This document shows, in pieces, positions 25,291 to 36,038 of a DNA stretch of 64,000 bases. Within the stretch, counting starts at the first letter, position 1. Each line of letters begins with the position of its first letter. The notes beneath the pieces are model-generated. The model worked only from the letters and a program-made list of their open reading frames with translations, searched no databases and had not been told where the DNA came from. Origin of the DNA: Dryococelus australis (taxonomy: Eukaryota; Arthropoda; Insecta; Phasmatodea; Phasmatidae). The position numbers were made by a program, and so were the translations under genes. The DNA is taken from NCBI GenBank assembly GCA_029891345.1, contig CM057009.1, forward strand, positions 308,180,666 to 308,244,665, given 5' to 3'.

Positions 25291-25775
25291 TATATAACAT
25301 TTTTCTTTAAAAACAAATTTTGGATCCAGATCCCCTTCTTCAACTCTGCTTTCAAGGAAGGGGCATTTCTTACACCCTGGGTTTAACCTATCTGTTTGTA
25401 CACAAATGTATTTACAATCAGGGGCATTTAAAACCATACTTTCAACCAAGTCTGGGTATGCTTCAGCGTAATGTAAGTGTACATCTTCAATACTAGATGG
25501 AAGAGGTGTTGTTGCAGTCATGTAAAACCTAGACTATTACTGCATTGAATTAGTTTGTGGCTCTTTTTATCTCCTAATGGAAAATGAATCACTTTAAAAT
25601 GAAAGATACTGTCGCAAGTCTCTGTAAATTCATAGAGAAGTCTGTTACACCATAGTGTGTAAGTTACATTAGATTTTCCTTGTTTGACACTAACATAATG
25701 ATTTGCAGGATGAAAATACATCATGTTACTACTATGACACCCAAAACTCGACTGAGAACAATTAGCAAAGAACAA
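25246..25775 (-). pseudogene. unrecognised Polinton-borne ORF fragments
   Basis: Two minus-strand frames of 85 and 91 codons lie end to end. Their composition is protein-like, with several cysteines (for example PGCKKCPFLESRVEEGDLD) and HPANHYVSVKQGKSN. I do not recognise a family. They share orientation with the polymerase fossil and with the repeat protein upstream at 26.2-27.5 kb, so all three may belong to the Polinton gene set. Confidence 0.4.
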
Positions 25776-26261
25776 TGTACATATATTGATAAATGCATTC
25801 TTTAACAGTAAAGTTAAAATGTGTTTGAGGGCTAAATTTTAATAGTGCTAATTTTCTTGCTTGATGCTTGATGAATCACACCCTGTATGAGATGTGTAAC
25901 CAAACTTGTTTTTGTGATACTGATATAAAGTATGAAGATTATTATCACATTATTCGAAATACTGATATGGTAAAATGATATCTGTATTATAAATAAGATG
26001 TTTCTAACATTCTTCTTACTCATAAAAATTTTTTACAATGTTCGTTCGATCTACTCTGTGTGGTCTGCACTGGTTTACAAGACATTTCGAACTAATACAG
26101 TTAATTAAATTGGAATCAAAGCTAGATGGTTTACTAAGTGGTGACAAAAATTGAGAGAAATACATACATTTAAAATTAATGGCTGACTCACACATTTCCT
26201 TAACAAAAAATGTGAATATGCTATGCTATAAGTTACAGAATACAGACCTTTATAAATAAAG

Positions 26262-27480
26262 TCATACGTGCATATTGGCGAGAACATTAGTCTTCATTAG
26301 CCACTTCACATGCATATAAGTTGCACATTGAATGAGAAACGAATCCTCTTTGTTTGAAAACATAGTTGTGGATGTCCCCATCGCAGGTCTCCTTCCAGCG
26401 AATGATGATTTCCTGGTGAGGTCTGGTGCATTGGTAGGCGAATACTCCATATCCACACTCCTTATCAAGCTCCTCTGAAATACTGGCATTCATCAAATCT
26501 TATAATGTTGATGGTAAGTCACTGTCGGGGCGAAGATATCTCACAGCACAATCGTTGTATGATATTCCTTCACCAATGTGAATGCCAAGACTGTTATCGA
26601 AAGTGTACCACCAATGTTCTATATCATTGCAGACTTGAACTTGTGGAATACCATCATATAGTTTAAAGAAAACTCTTGTGTAACCTATTTGCAGGACTTC
26701 ATATGTGTCTGTAGGTTTGAAGATGCTAACCATGACTGACAGTTTATTACAAAACCATTTCCTTCGTATAGCTGTTGTGTAATCACTTTTTTCTAATTTT
26801 AAGTGTTCTTGCTGAGCCAAACTTTACAATTCCACATACCACAGGGAGTAGTTAATTCTTGGTTTCCAATGTATATAAAATTTTCCTTATTGTTACATTG
26901 TTCGCTCCCAACTGTAGTAAGAGAACAACAACTACATTCCTTCTGCATGATGTATTTGAAATTCTGGTAGGACGTTTGTTTCGTGATGTGTGCACTTTGA
27001 GCTTCAAATGCTATTTGATCATCACTGCAAGGTAGCAAGCTGTCAGGAAGTAAATTATACCAAGGACAAAAAATTCGCTCATAACAGACATCGAAAACTT
27101 TTAAATATAACAGGACTACTTAACGATAAATTCCAATGTTCAACTCTATTGCACATCTGTATCTGTAGTGGACTATCATATTCAATTCGAAAACATACTC
27201 GCCTATATCCTGGAGTAACACTGGCATAAGGAAGTGATGAGTAGAACCTCTTCATCATAACTGAAGCTCTAGTTTACAATGCTCTCTCTTTACATACTCA
27301 GATTTTCTTCCAGTCTGATATAAAATTAGTTCTTAAATAACAAATTATTTATGTCGGATTTACAACCACAAACATTGCTCTGCCAAACCTGACAGTCCCA
27401 CATACCACAAGGCGATTTAATTGGGCTACTGCCTTGCATTTGAATAATATGTTGTTTGTTATTACATGTTTTAGTCTATA
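26262..27480 (-). pseudogene. Cys/Trp repeat protein fossil, function unknown
   Basis: Several minus-strand fragments share a repeated layout. One motif, PCGMWNCKVW, lies near 26825-26860, and a sister, PCGMWDCQVW, near 27380-27410. A second shared motif is GYTRVFFKLYDGIPQVQVCN with IEHW at about 26620-26690, versus GYRRVCFRIEYDSPLQIQMC with VEHW at about 27140-27210. A further fragment has ECGYGVFAYQC (about 26430-26460). This indicates a protein built of at least two cysteine-bearing repeats. I recognise no named domain. It may be a surface or fibre-like protein of the Polinton or a captured gene; both are inference. The locus is broken. Confidence 0.5.
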
Positions 27481-28339
27481 AGTTAGGGCTGTCATAAAAT
27501 TCTCTACTCAGTTTACATTTTATTTGTCTAAATAGGACAATTCACTATCAGGTCTCATTAAAAAAAACAGACAGTAATTTTGTTCGTAACACAGCACTTG
27601 TTCTGTATACTTGTTTCTTCGAAGCTTTGTGCAAAGTTACAATGATCATCTCCATTGTCTACACTCTCTTGAATCCTTGAATAATACTAGTGTATGCCTT
27701 AGCAGGTTCAAAGGTTTCCATTTCAAAGTCTTATGTAGGCATGAATCTGGAACAAACAATTTTTTTTAATTACAAAGCAATTGTCTTAATTGGTTTTAGA
27801 AACCCTGCATGTAGCACATCATTTTCAGATTTTATTTATTTTTTTAATACTCCCGATTTATACAGTATGTACAAAATGTCTCAACTCATTTTATTGATAA
27901 GATCACAGTGCTCGCCTTGGAATCCACTTCATCGAGTCCAGAATCATCCATTACTACAACTGGAATCATTCTAACTTCAATTAGCTGTTCGAGTCTACAC
28001 GACATACAATCCCAGCACACATGTTGGAAGATCTCATCATTAGCAAAGGCAGGCATGACATAAGGCCAGTCTTCACATGACAAATATGACACAATATCCT
28101 CATCAGCTTGTAAATGTTCAGGAAGGAATGGCTATACTAGCTTTATTTTGTACCTTGTAAATTAAATTATAAACTCTTTCGGCAATAGAGAACAGTCTAA
28201 ACTCAATAACATTTTCGCCTTTCCATATGCTAGGATTACATTTAATACTTCAACACATTCTGCATCACAATTGTCACAGCAGTGACCTTGATGCATTTTA
28301 CCTGTTGTGGTCTAATGCAGAGAGAGAGATGCAATCCTC

Positions 28340-28500
28340 TTTAGATCTAAATGATGTAGTAGATGCCTGGTGTTGTAGTAAGCATCTGGCATCGTTCTTG
28401 TTGTGGACATTTGCAGTTGTAGTAGAAATGATGGACATCTAGTGTCTTTCTTTGTGTGGATGCTTGGAGTTGTAGTAGACGTGATGGATGCCTAATTCTC
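28340..28500. repeat. tandem repeat of about 53 bp
   Basis: Three related units share GTTGTAGTAGA/GTTGTAGTAAG followed by GATG...CATCT/GGATGCCT. They lie at about 28360-28390, 28400-28440 and 28450-28495. Confidence 0.65.
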
Positions 28501-29777
28501 GCTACTGCTAATGCAATACTCGTGCATGCATGCACATGAAGTGACCTTGGCAGTTGACAACTTAACACAGAGAAAAAAATATTTATTCCTCCTATTATAG
28601 TAAACAGATTCAAAATGGCCACCCATTTGCTTCAAATTTGCTTACAGTTGGAATTTTTAGAAAATAAGTTGACATATTGTGGAATTCAACAGATTTCAAC
28701 TTCGATTGAACTCACTTAAGTGTGAATTCGTGCTATATAATTATTTTATGATGAGAAAGTAGTACTTGTAAATAAAATAATTTCAAATATACACATTATA
28801 TATTATATTGTATAGAAGAAATTCTAGGCTGGGAAACTTACAGAGAAATCAACATGTGAAATAGAAACAAATATTTAGAAACAGATTGAATATTTATGTT
28901 TTCCATCGCCCCTGAATTTAAAAACATTTGGTTTTAATGTAATTTTTCAAAAGGTGAAAAACTTTCACTTGAGTATTGCTTAAATTGAATTATACATGTT
29001 TGAAAAAATGGTGTTCTTTCAATACTTAAATTAAATATAAAAGTCTTAAATTCTCGTAATATTTATTAAGTGAAAATATCTCTAGTATTTGTCTTGTGTG
29101 GTATTATTCATAGTTTCCCTGGATTACATGAAATTTTATAAGTTTACTGGAAAATGGTATGATATTAAAGTTTCTTGGATTAAAATTCATTCATTTGAAT
29201 TAAAATTCATTTTAACTTCAGGGAAATAATTTCATTAGCGTCACTTTGTTAGCAAAATGTTATTTCCCTGTAAGTAATTTTATCCTTCGTGTCTCGAAAA
29301 ATCGAAGGAACCTTCCTTTCTGATCAATTCAATGGACAAGCAACAGTGAAAGTTTGTAGGGCAGAGGTTGGAGGGGAGCTAGATGTGCAGGGTCAGTTCA
29401 AATTCGCTGACCCTAGGGGGTGTTTGGCAGGTGGTGAGTTCCCAACATGGTGTAGAAAGACATGGTCTGGACAAGGGGCTGGGGCGCATGTGGTGCCTAG
29501 CCAAGGAACACAGCTCAAGCGAGCCGAAAATGTATTCTGGACTGATGGTTGGAGGGAGTTGGGGGAAGGGGTGTGTGGCAGTGGACAGGAACTAACGTTT
29601 CGGACAAAGACACATTCTGGACTATGGAGTTAGATGGCTGAAGGGGGAGGGGGTTTTGCACGCAGGTAAATTATTTGGGGATAGGGGCTGGAGGGGCAGA
29701 GGGGAGCAGGGATGCAGTAAGGAGCGATCTGGCAACTTCTTGTGGATTGGCACCCTGTTAGTTTGACAAGGCTTACC
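28501..29777. other. Polinton interior, unassigned
   Basis: AT-rich to about 29280, then G-rich on the plus strand. A 114-codon plus-strand frame (29289-29633) has no recognised domain and its composition follows the local G-richness, so I do not call a gene. Confidence 0.4.
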
Positions 29778-29876
29778 ATGGATACACACAACACCCGCGT
29801 CCGGCGTTCTGGCGGAGTCCCTTGCGATGCTCGAAGGGATAGCAGACCCCCGACAAGCAGACTTCGGAGAGCCTAA
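29778..29876 (+). CDS. small arginine-rich ORF, possible core-like peptide
   Basis: A 32-codon frame starts in good context (TTACCATGG) and encodes a very basic peptide with RVRRSGG, DARRDSRPP and SRLRRA. Small Arg-rich DNA-condensing peptides (adenovirus protein X/mu type) are known in adenoviruses and have been proposed for adintoviruses, relatives of Polintons. The RSGG stretch is reminiscent of, but does not strictly match, the adenovirus-protease site pattern. It lies just inside the right terminal repeat. The match rests on composition alone. Confidence 0.3.
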   Translation: MDTHNTRVRRSGGVPCDARRDSRPPTSRLRRA

Positions 29877-30180
29877 GCATATAATACGCCTGACTGTTAG
29901 CCGTGATTCTCATTAAGCGGTATTATATATTTCAGTCTTCAGCTATCATTTTAATATAAGCATTTTTATAACTTTTAATTTATCGGGAAAATTTTTTTCG
30001 TCTGTTAAGCCAATATAGTAGATCCATTGTTATAATATTTTTTCTTAGAGGAAGTTTGTGGATTTCATAAAATATACACTACGTTTCTATAAAGTGTTGC
30101 ATGATTAAAATTTGTGGCATTCACGCCATCCAAGTCTCCCTATGATTTGATAGAAAATTGTGTTAAAAGTGAATTCTTCT

Positions 30181-31756
30181 TCTTCTTATGATAGGAACAT
30201 TTATTCGCAGCAGTAAACCAGTTCTCTGGGTTTGTCGATAACGTAGTCGTGTGTGTTCAGAATCTTTTCATTTAATTGCTATTTGATAAACATTAAAACT
30301 ATTCCTTCATTGACGAGTTTTTCCCGTAATTTCAACTCAGTTGCATGCAAACTGCACTCCATGTATATACTCAGGCTCTCGATACATAGCTAATAAGTCG
30401 ACATAAGTGCTATGCTCAGCTCATTCCTACACCAGACTTCACAGCACATAGACATGTTTTAAAATAATTTAAGGTATGTGTACAAATGTGAAGGAGATGT
30501 ATGTGTATGTCTATTATGATGTTGTGTCTGGTTAAAGTTTAATTTGTATAATTCAAAATATGAGTTTGGAAATCTTTGTTTGTCCATGTTAACTGGATGT
30601 GTTAAATCGTTCCGTACTGTGAAAAGTTGTCTGTGCGTTTCGCTTCATAAATTGCACATCATTAATAGAAACTTGGTAGGGATACCTTTTTTTTTCTATA
30701 TATAATTCAGAATGTGTATGAGTAGTGAGTAAATTGTTTTGTTGTCTGTTGTAGGCTGTAGTGTTTTAAGTATATTTGTGTTTGATTGCTATTTCATAAC
30801 CATTTAAAATCTTTCCGAGATTTTGCCGTAATTTCAACTTGGCCACAAGCTTCACAAGTCATTCCTTGACTTATCTCACAGCCGGACAGATGTGTTTTGT
30901 GAGAGGTGCCTGTGCGATTTCATTACTTTAAAAAACAGGATAGCTGGGTTCCATAATTCGTTTAGTGATAGTCACATACTTGTATTCATTAGCCATTTAA
31001 TTTATTAATATTTAAATGGGGTAGATTTCATTTCCCAGAAATAGACATTATAAATAATTCATTCTGTGATCACCCGAACCCAATGGATGAATATTAAAAA
31101 CATTTTATTTATTTCTATAGCTGGGGTACATCATTCATTTAGTGGTAAACATGTAGCTGTGTTCGTTCTTTATTCTCTCCTGTAATTTATTTATATTGAT
31201 ACTTATAACTCGTTACTTATTTGTATTCCATAGCTCAGTTCCGTCATTCTTTTTCTTGTGCAATGTTTAAAGACTCCTTATTTCTCTCATGTAGAATGTC
31301 ACCGCTGTTATTCATTTGGAATAATACTATCGCCCAACACCGTCTACAGAACACAAATACACTTATGCCACTCTTGCACAAATCTCAACACATATATAAC
31401 CTGTCACCAACACATCACACCTCATCCGAATGCCAGTCGTCGTCCTGACAACTTCGCTCCCCTATATACATCCCTTCCCCAACACACTAACACCTCAGTA
31501 TAGCACCAGATCTCCGACCGTCAATATCTACCAGAGCTGCTCACCACCCAAAAAAAAGAAAGAAAGAAAATAAAGAAATCCAAACTATAGACTTATCACA
31601 ACAATTTTGATTAATTCATTCAGGTAAAATAATCGGATTACTTAATGAAACTTTCATAACATTTTATCCAATTTCAATCAGATTTTAAAAATTGATTGGA
31701 TTAAGATTGAGTTAAGGACTATCAAAAAATTCTGTCGGATTAAAATTGGATTAATC
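30181..31756 (-). repeat. Polinton right terminal inverted repeat
   Basis: It pairs with 15383-16630 but is about 330 bp longer. Part of the repeat occurs twice: the block ATTGCTATTTGATAAAC...GTAATTTCAACTC near 30275-30340 and a second version near 30783-30850 both match the same left-arm segment (about 16380-16460). Confidence 0.85.
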
Positions 31757-31885
31757 TCGAATGCATGGAAGTTGAGGACTCCTGTATATTATTGTGAATT
31801 AAAAAACATATTAAACTCTCAAAATTGAAGAATTCCTATCAAATTGTTGAGAAGAGTGGGCACATTTAAATGTTCATCACCAGTG
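31757..31885 (-). repeat. segment repeated in inverted orientation at 37393-37530
   Basis: It reads, after reverse complement, like 37393-37530. It includes about 30 bp of the Tigger-like tip (AGTCCTCAACTT) and about 105 bp of flank (ATTATTGTGAATTAAAAAAC, CTCAAAAT, AATTGTTGAG, ATGTTCATCAC). Confidence 0.8.
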
Positions 31886-31985
31886 ATGAACTGTCAAACT
31901 ACAACCTTATTACAACATAAGGGTGTATTCCTCCTAATGAGTTCTCGTTATGTTATGTATGGGCCAATTAACAAAAAGGAGCAGA

Positions 31986-32258
31986 AGCAATAACAAAACA
32001 TAAACTGATTATTACAGCATATAAGATTGATTATGGATTAAAATTCAATTCAGCATGACCATGAACATTCATGTATTTGGTAATACGTCCATGATTTCGC
32101 ATAAGAAGATGAACTTTGAAATTGGTGATCAGATATGGTTGTATCGCTAGCTGTTTGGTACGACTGGTGACATGCATGTTCATGGTCATGCTGAATTGTA
32201 TTTTAATCAATAATAAATATTTTTTACTGTAATAATCGGTTTATGTTTTGTTATTGCT
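31986..32258. repeat. hairpin with 89-bp arms
   Basis: The arm at 31986-32074 is the near reverse complement of 32170-32258 (shared AGCAATAACAAAACATAAAC, CAGCATGACCATGAAC), with a loop of about 95 bp. It looks like a MITE or foldback remnant; no target duplication was identified. Confidence 0.85.
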
Positions 32259-33130
32259 GAGAAAGTGAGAGGGGTTCACATTCATCAGTGACATGGGATA
32301 ACAACTCTTTTTTTACACAGTAACAAATGAATGTACTGCGAAACAAAGAAAACCGCACTCATGGCTTACCCTCATGGAAGTTAGAAGAGGCCAGTGCACT
32401 CGTGTAACACTGTCAAAGTGACATTACTGTGCCTCACAAGAATCCCACAGTAAAAAGATCCACACGCCCCTGCTTCCTGAAGCTCCTTCAAGGGCAGCAG
32501 GGCAAAAAAAGGACGACTGCATCTCATGCGAAATGAAAGGGGTTAAAGGGGATGACCTCTGGAGTAAGTATCCATTTTGCTGACGCTAAAACAGTTAGCC
32601 ACAACGATCAATTTCATTGCAGGATTCATTCCAACCTTGTTCGTCTCATAATCAAAGGTAGTGTGCCATTGAGTTGAATGGAGTAACTGGGAAATGAGTT
32701 GAAATTATATATATAACTTATAATTACTAATGAAATACAACAGCCGGTGAAGGGGGGTTGTTTGCATTGCAAAAATATTCTGTCAGAAACATGGATTATT
32801 TATATGAATGTCACTGCATTAAAACAGTGTATAATCATTGAACATTGAAAAGTATTAACTTTACATGTGGGAACTAAATTACGATCTATGCACCCAGAGG
32901 TTATCTTGTAATTTAAAGTACCTGGAAAAATATATTGATTGATCTTATATATAAATTAATCTATAAAGACTAATGTTAATTTGTAAATACAATGATTTTA
33001 ATGGAAAGTTATTTAGAACTTAATATGGATATGTAAATTATTATAACTGGATAAATTAATATAAATGTGGTGTTTCAGTAGTAAAGACTTTCAGCTGACA
33101 TGGTGAAAAAGGTGTAGCACGTGCTTGTTT
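32259..33130. other. unassigned DNA
   Basis: Nothing recognisable apart from AT-rich sequence. Confidence 0.45.
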
Positions 33131-35080
33131 TCATGTTCCAAATTGAGGTGCGGCTCTGTTCAGCATGTTTCCCAACAAATGCTCATCATTGCAGCCCCAG
33201 GCACTCTTGTGTTGAAAACATTCTGCATGCACTACAGCGGGAGTGGGAGTGTAGTGGGTCACAAAAACAGTACACAGTGTCAGCTTGAATTTATTCTTAA
33301 ACTGGCGAAAGCGATCACTAACGTCCATGGAAAAACCAAAATTTTGATTGGTGAAAAGGGTGCAGGTATCGCTATCGAGGCTACGGAGACCATGAACTGC
33401 CTGCTGCATGGCAGAGGTTCGATGCGATTTGGCAACATTGCAATATTGTGTGTGGGGCTCTGGCGGTTTGGCAATTACAGCCTGATTTGCGCGCAGTCGG
33501 TGTTTGTGAAGGGGGGGGGGGGGGGGAGAGAAACGCTGCACATGCGATAGTCGCTGTGGGCTGTCTTCTGGCATACTGTTTGATGTATCGACTTATTGTG
33601 TGACCACTTTACAGACAGCGGAATGGATAATTTTTACTCAGTGGTTGCGGAGTGTGAACTTTATTCGACCTGGCAGATAAATGTGGTACATGGGGTTTCG
33701 CAAAATGTATCTGAGAATGATGGTCTTCCGCTGGGCTACTATCAACAACATGGCTGGGTGGAGTGATAGGCGATAAAATAGGGCTTGGCTGAAAATTCTG
33801 TCCTGTGGAATTAAACCACGAATTTCGGCATACGGTCTGCCAGGCACCACTTTGCTAAAGGTTATGTTAAATGTGGCTCGGACCCGGGCACTTTCGTCAT
33901 TGGGGTGGTGTCTTATCCCTTCATGGGGAAGTTTTTTAACTGATAGTGGGGTGCTTGTGTGCCATGGTATGCATGTGACTGAGGTGTGGGAGCATGTACC
34001 CTATTGTAGTGAGGTGTGTTGATGGTATTTTGGGGGAATTGAATGGTGTTAGCATCGTGTTGGGGAAAACGATGTGTGATGGACTCCGATGTGATAATTA
34101 CCGAATGAGTGTGAGTTTGAACGAACTTCATGATATCCCATGTTTTGGTGGGGGTTGGGTTGGGGATTTGGAGCAGGTGGGTAGTTGTAGAATGGTGAAT
34201 GCTGAGGGTAGGAGGAATTGTACCCTGTTCGAGGTTGTGGAGTGCTATGGTGTGGTTGATATTGACACTGTGTGTACTGATGATGGGAGGGTGGGTCACA
34301 TTGATGGTGTGAAATTTTTGCAAACTCCTGTTTGAGTTTAGACATTTCCACCTCAAGGTGTGCGGAATCTGGGTATGTGGAGGTTTGTGTAACATTATGT
34401 TGGTATTTGAAAATGCCAACTCCAACCCTGCGAATATTTTCGCGCATTTGAAATCTGAGACCGTCATGTGGGGGTTATAATGAACCCTGTAATATTCCAA
34501 TGTCTCTATGTGATGGTTTGGTTCTTTGTTGACTTCTTATTGATTGGTGTAAATTAATTGTTTGTAACACTTGGTCTCAGCGGCACACATGAGAACATTT
34601 ACTAGTCCTGCATTTAAATCTGGCCACATGATAGGTTGGGTGCGGTGATGGGTCAGGTTTTCCAAGGTGTGCTTGGCAGTGCCGTGGAGAGAGAAATGAA
34701 TGTGCTTACATTTGCCGGCATCTGCCCAGCCATTAATTTTGGCAACTTCCTCAAACATATGCAAAAATTCATGAATATTTTCCCCCTGTCTCTCCACAAA
34801 GGATGGAGGTTTCTTTGGCTGTGTGAAAATTACATTAACGGGAGGTGGGTTGTTGACTATGATGTTTTGTGGTTCATTGTGTACCGTATTAATGTATGCG
34901 GGGGAGGTGGGTAGGGATGGAAATATACGTGAAGGGAGGGGAGCAATGTCAATTTCCTTGAAAAGGGGAAATCCAAAGAACTCAGTGAGGGGTGCAGGAG
35001 ATTGTGATGGTGAGTTAGGAATGGATTGGGAGGGGGTGGTGTGTCAAGGATGTACAGATGAGGAGAGGTGGCTTTCTTTC
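33131..35080 (-). pseudogene. LTR-retrotransposon Gag fossil
   Basis: On the minus strand a segment near 34630-34797 reads like a retrotransposon Gag core: GENIHEFLHMFEEVAKINGW, then IHFSLHGTAKHTLENL. It is followed by a His/Pro/Asn-rich region (about 33913-34450) of the kind seen at the end of some Gag proteins. An open minus-strand frame at 33131-33574 in the same orientation may belong to the element but is not recognised. No reverse transcriptase, integrase or LTR pair was found, so this is a broken fragment. The family is probably Ty3-like, but that is not firm. Long plus-strand frames here mirror its composition. Confidence 0.6.
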
Positions 35081-35720
35081 AATGGTATAACACATATAAA
35101 AATATTAATTAGAATATGTAATGAAACCACTATGATGTGACCTGGAAACAGGTGGAGCTTGGCTGTAAAGAGGTGGGAGTAAGACCCTAGCCTCCATCAG
35201 TGTAACACTTGCCCTTCCTCCTGTTTCCTAATTACTCTGGTTTCCAGTACTCTCTACTCGAACCATCATGAAACACTGGGTTGCTGTAATATGAGGTAAG
35301 GGGTGTCACAGGGTTGCTCATGATGGCGGCTAAATGAGGACAATAGATTATAAAAATATATGATTTAATATTACAAACTTCAAGTAAAAAATGCAATACA
35401 TTTATGCTTACTGAAAAAATTAGAATACAATTACATAAGTTTAATATACAGAAACAGTATTTATACAAGATTCACTATATAATCACAGCTAATTAACTAA
35501 CCTTGCCATAATAAATATAACGCAGGGGGAAATGGACGATGGCTTGTTATGAGAATGGTTTCCTACTGGAAATGTTTTTATGCTCACCCAATAACTGTAG
35601 ATCAATATGACTTCAGAGCTCCTCTGGGCCTAGGGTCGTCTGCTGCCTTCTTATTCAGCCTACGATCTCTCACTACCACACTGGCTGGACCATAGTGCCG
35701 TCTGGGGTGGGGATACCACC
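35081..35720. other. unassigned DNA
   Basis: A GGTGGGAGTAAGACCC-like stretch and AT-rich sequence; no feature is recognised. LTR boundaries of the Gag fossil could lie here but were not identified. Confidence 0.35.
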
Positions 35721-36038
35721 ATGCGGGACACTTTCATAAATGGGCCAACTGGGGCATGTTTATTATACAACTGCGCTCGGCCACCAGCTATACCCCACAC
35801 GACCTTCGGATGTGGAGTGATGCCATGTTATCGCTACAGTTTGCTACATATCTGCAGGAAGAATGGTCGGCCATTTTACCTGAGACATTCAGACACCTTG
35901 TTGACAGTCTCCCCTGCAAGGTTAGAGCTGTATTAAATGTTAAACATAGGCTCACCATGTATTAATGTCTGCTACTGACCAGTATATCCGACGGACATTT
36001 ATAGGATAGTGTCCGGATACTTTTTATCAGAGAGTGTA
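35721..36038 (+). mobile_element. Tc1-like transposon relic, 3' end
   Basis: The plus-strand frame ending near 35965 contains LQEEWSAILPETFRHLVDSL and AVLNVKHRLTMY, the usual C-terminal tail of Tc1 family transposases (LQEEW..IP..., ending in an aromatic residue). About 70 bp downstream lies GTCCGGATACTTTTTATCAG followed by AGAGTGTA, a typical Tc1-like terminal repeat, then TA. The catalytic part is missing; only the C-terminus and the right end remain. Confidence 0.75.

Larger units (their letters stand above)
15383..31756. mobile_element. Polinton/Maverick fossil (about 16.4 kb)
   Basis: Long terminal inverted repeats bound a 16.4-kb interval that contains a protein-primed type DNA polymerase B fossil, which together define a Polinton (usual size 15-20 kb). 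Both tips carry GATTAATC, TTAATCCGAT-type repeats and a shared GGTGGTGAGCAGCTCTGGTA block. The terminal repeats differ at roughly a fifth to a quarter of positions by eye, so the insertion is old. The element is broken in many places. An integrase, a packaging ATPase, a protease and major capsid genes were not recognised; large interior parts are unassigned AT-rich DNA or later insertions. Confidence 0.88.

Noticed and set aside
29289-29633. 114-codon plus-strand frame in the Polinton
   Set aside because: Two plus-strand frames overlap here because the stretch is G-rich; the translation resembles no known protein.
33125-33550. 141-codon plus-strand frame
   Set aside because: A minus-strand frame of similar length covers it in the orientation of the Gag fossil, and no family is recognised on the plus strand.
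33994-34335. 113-codon plus-strand frame rich in Gly and Val
   Set aside because: It is the mirror of the His/Pro/Asn-rich Gag fossil on the minus strand and has no domain of its own.
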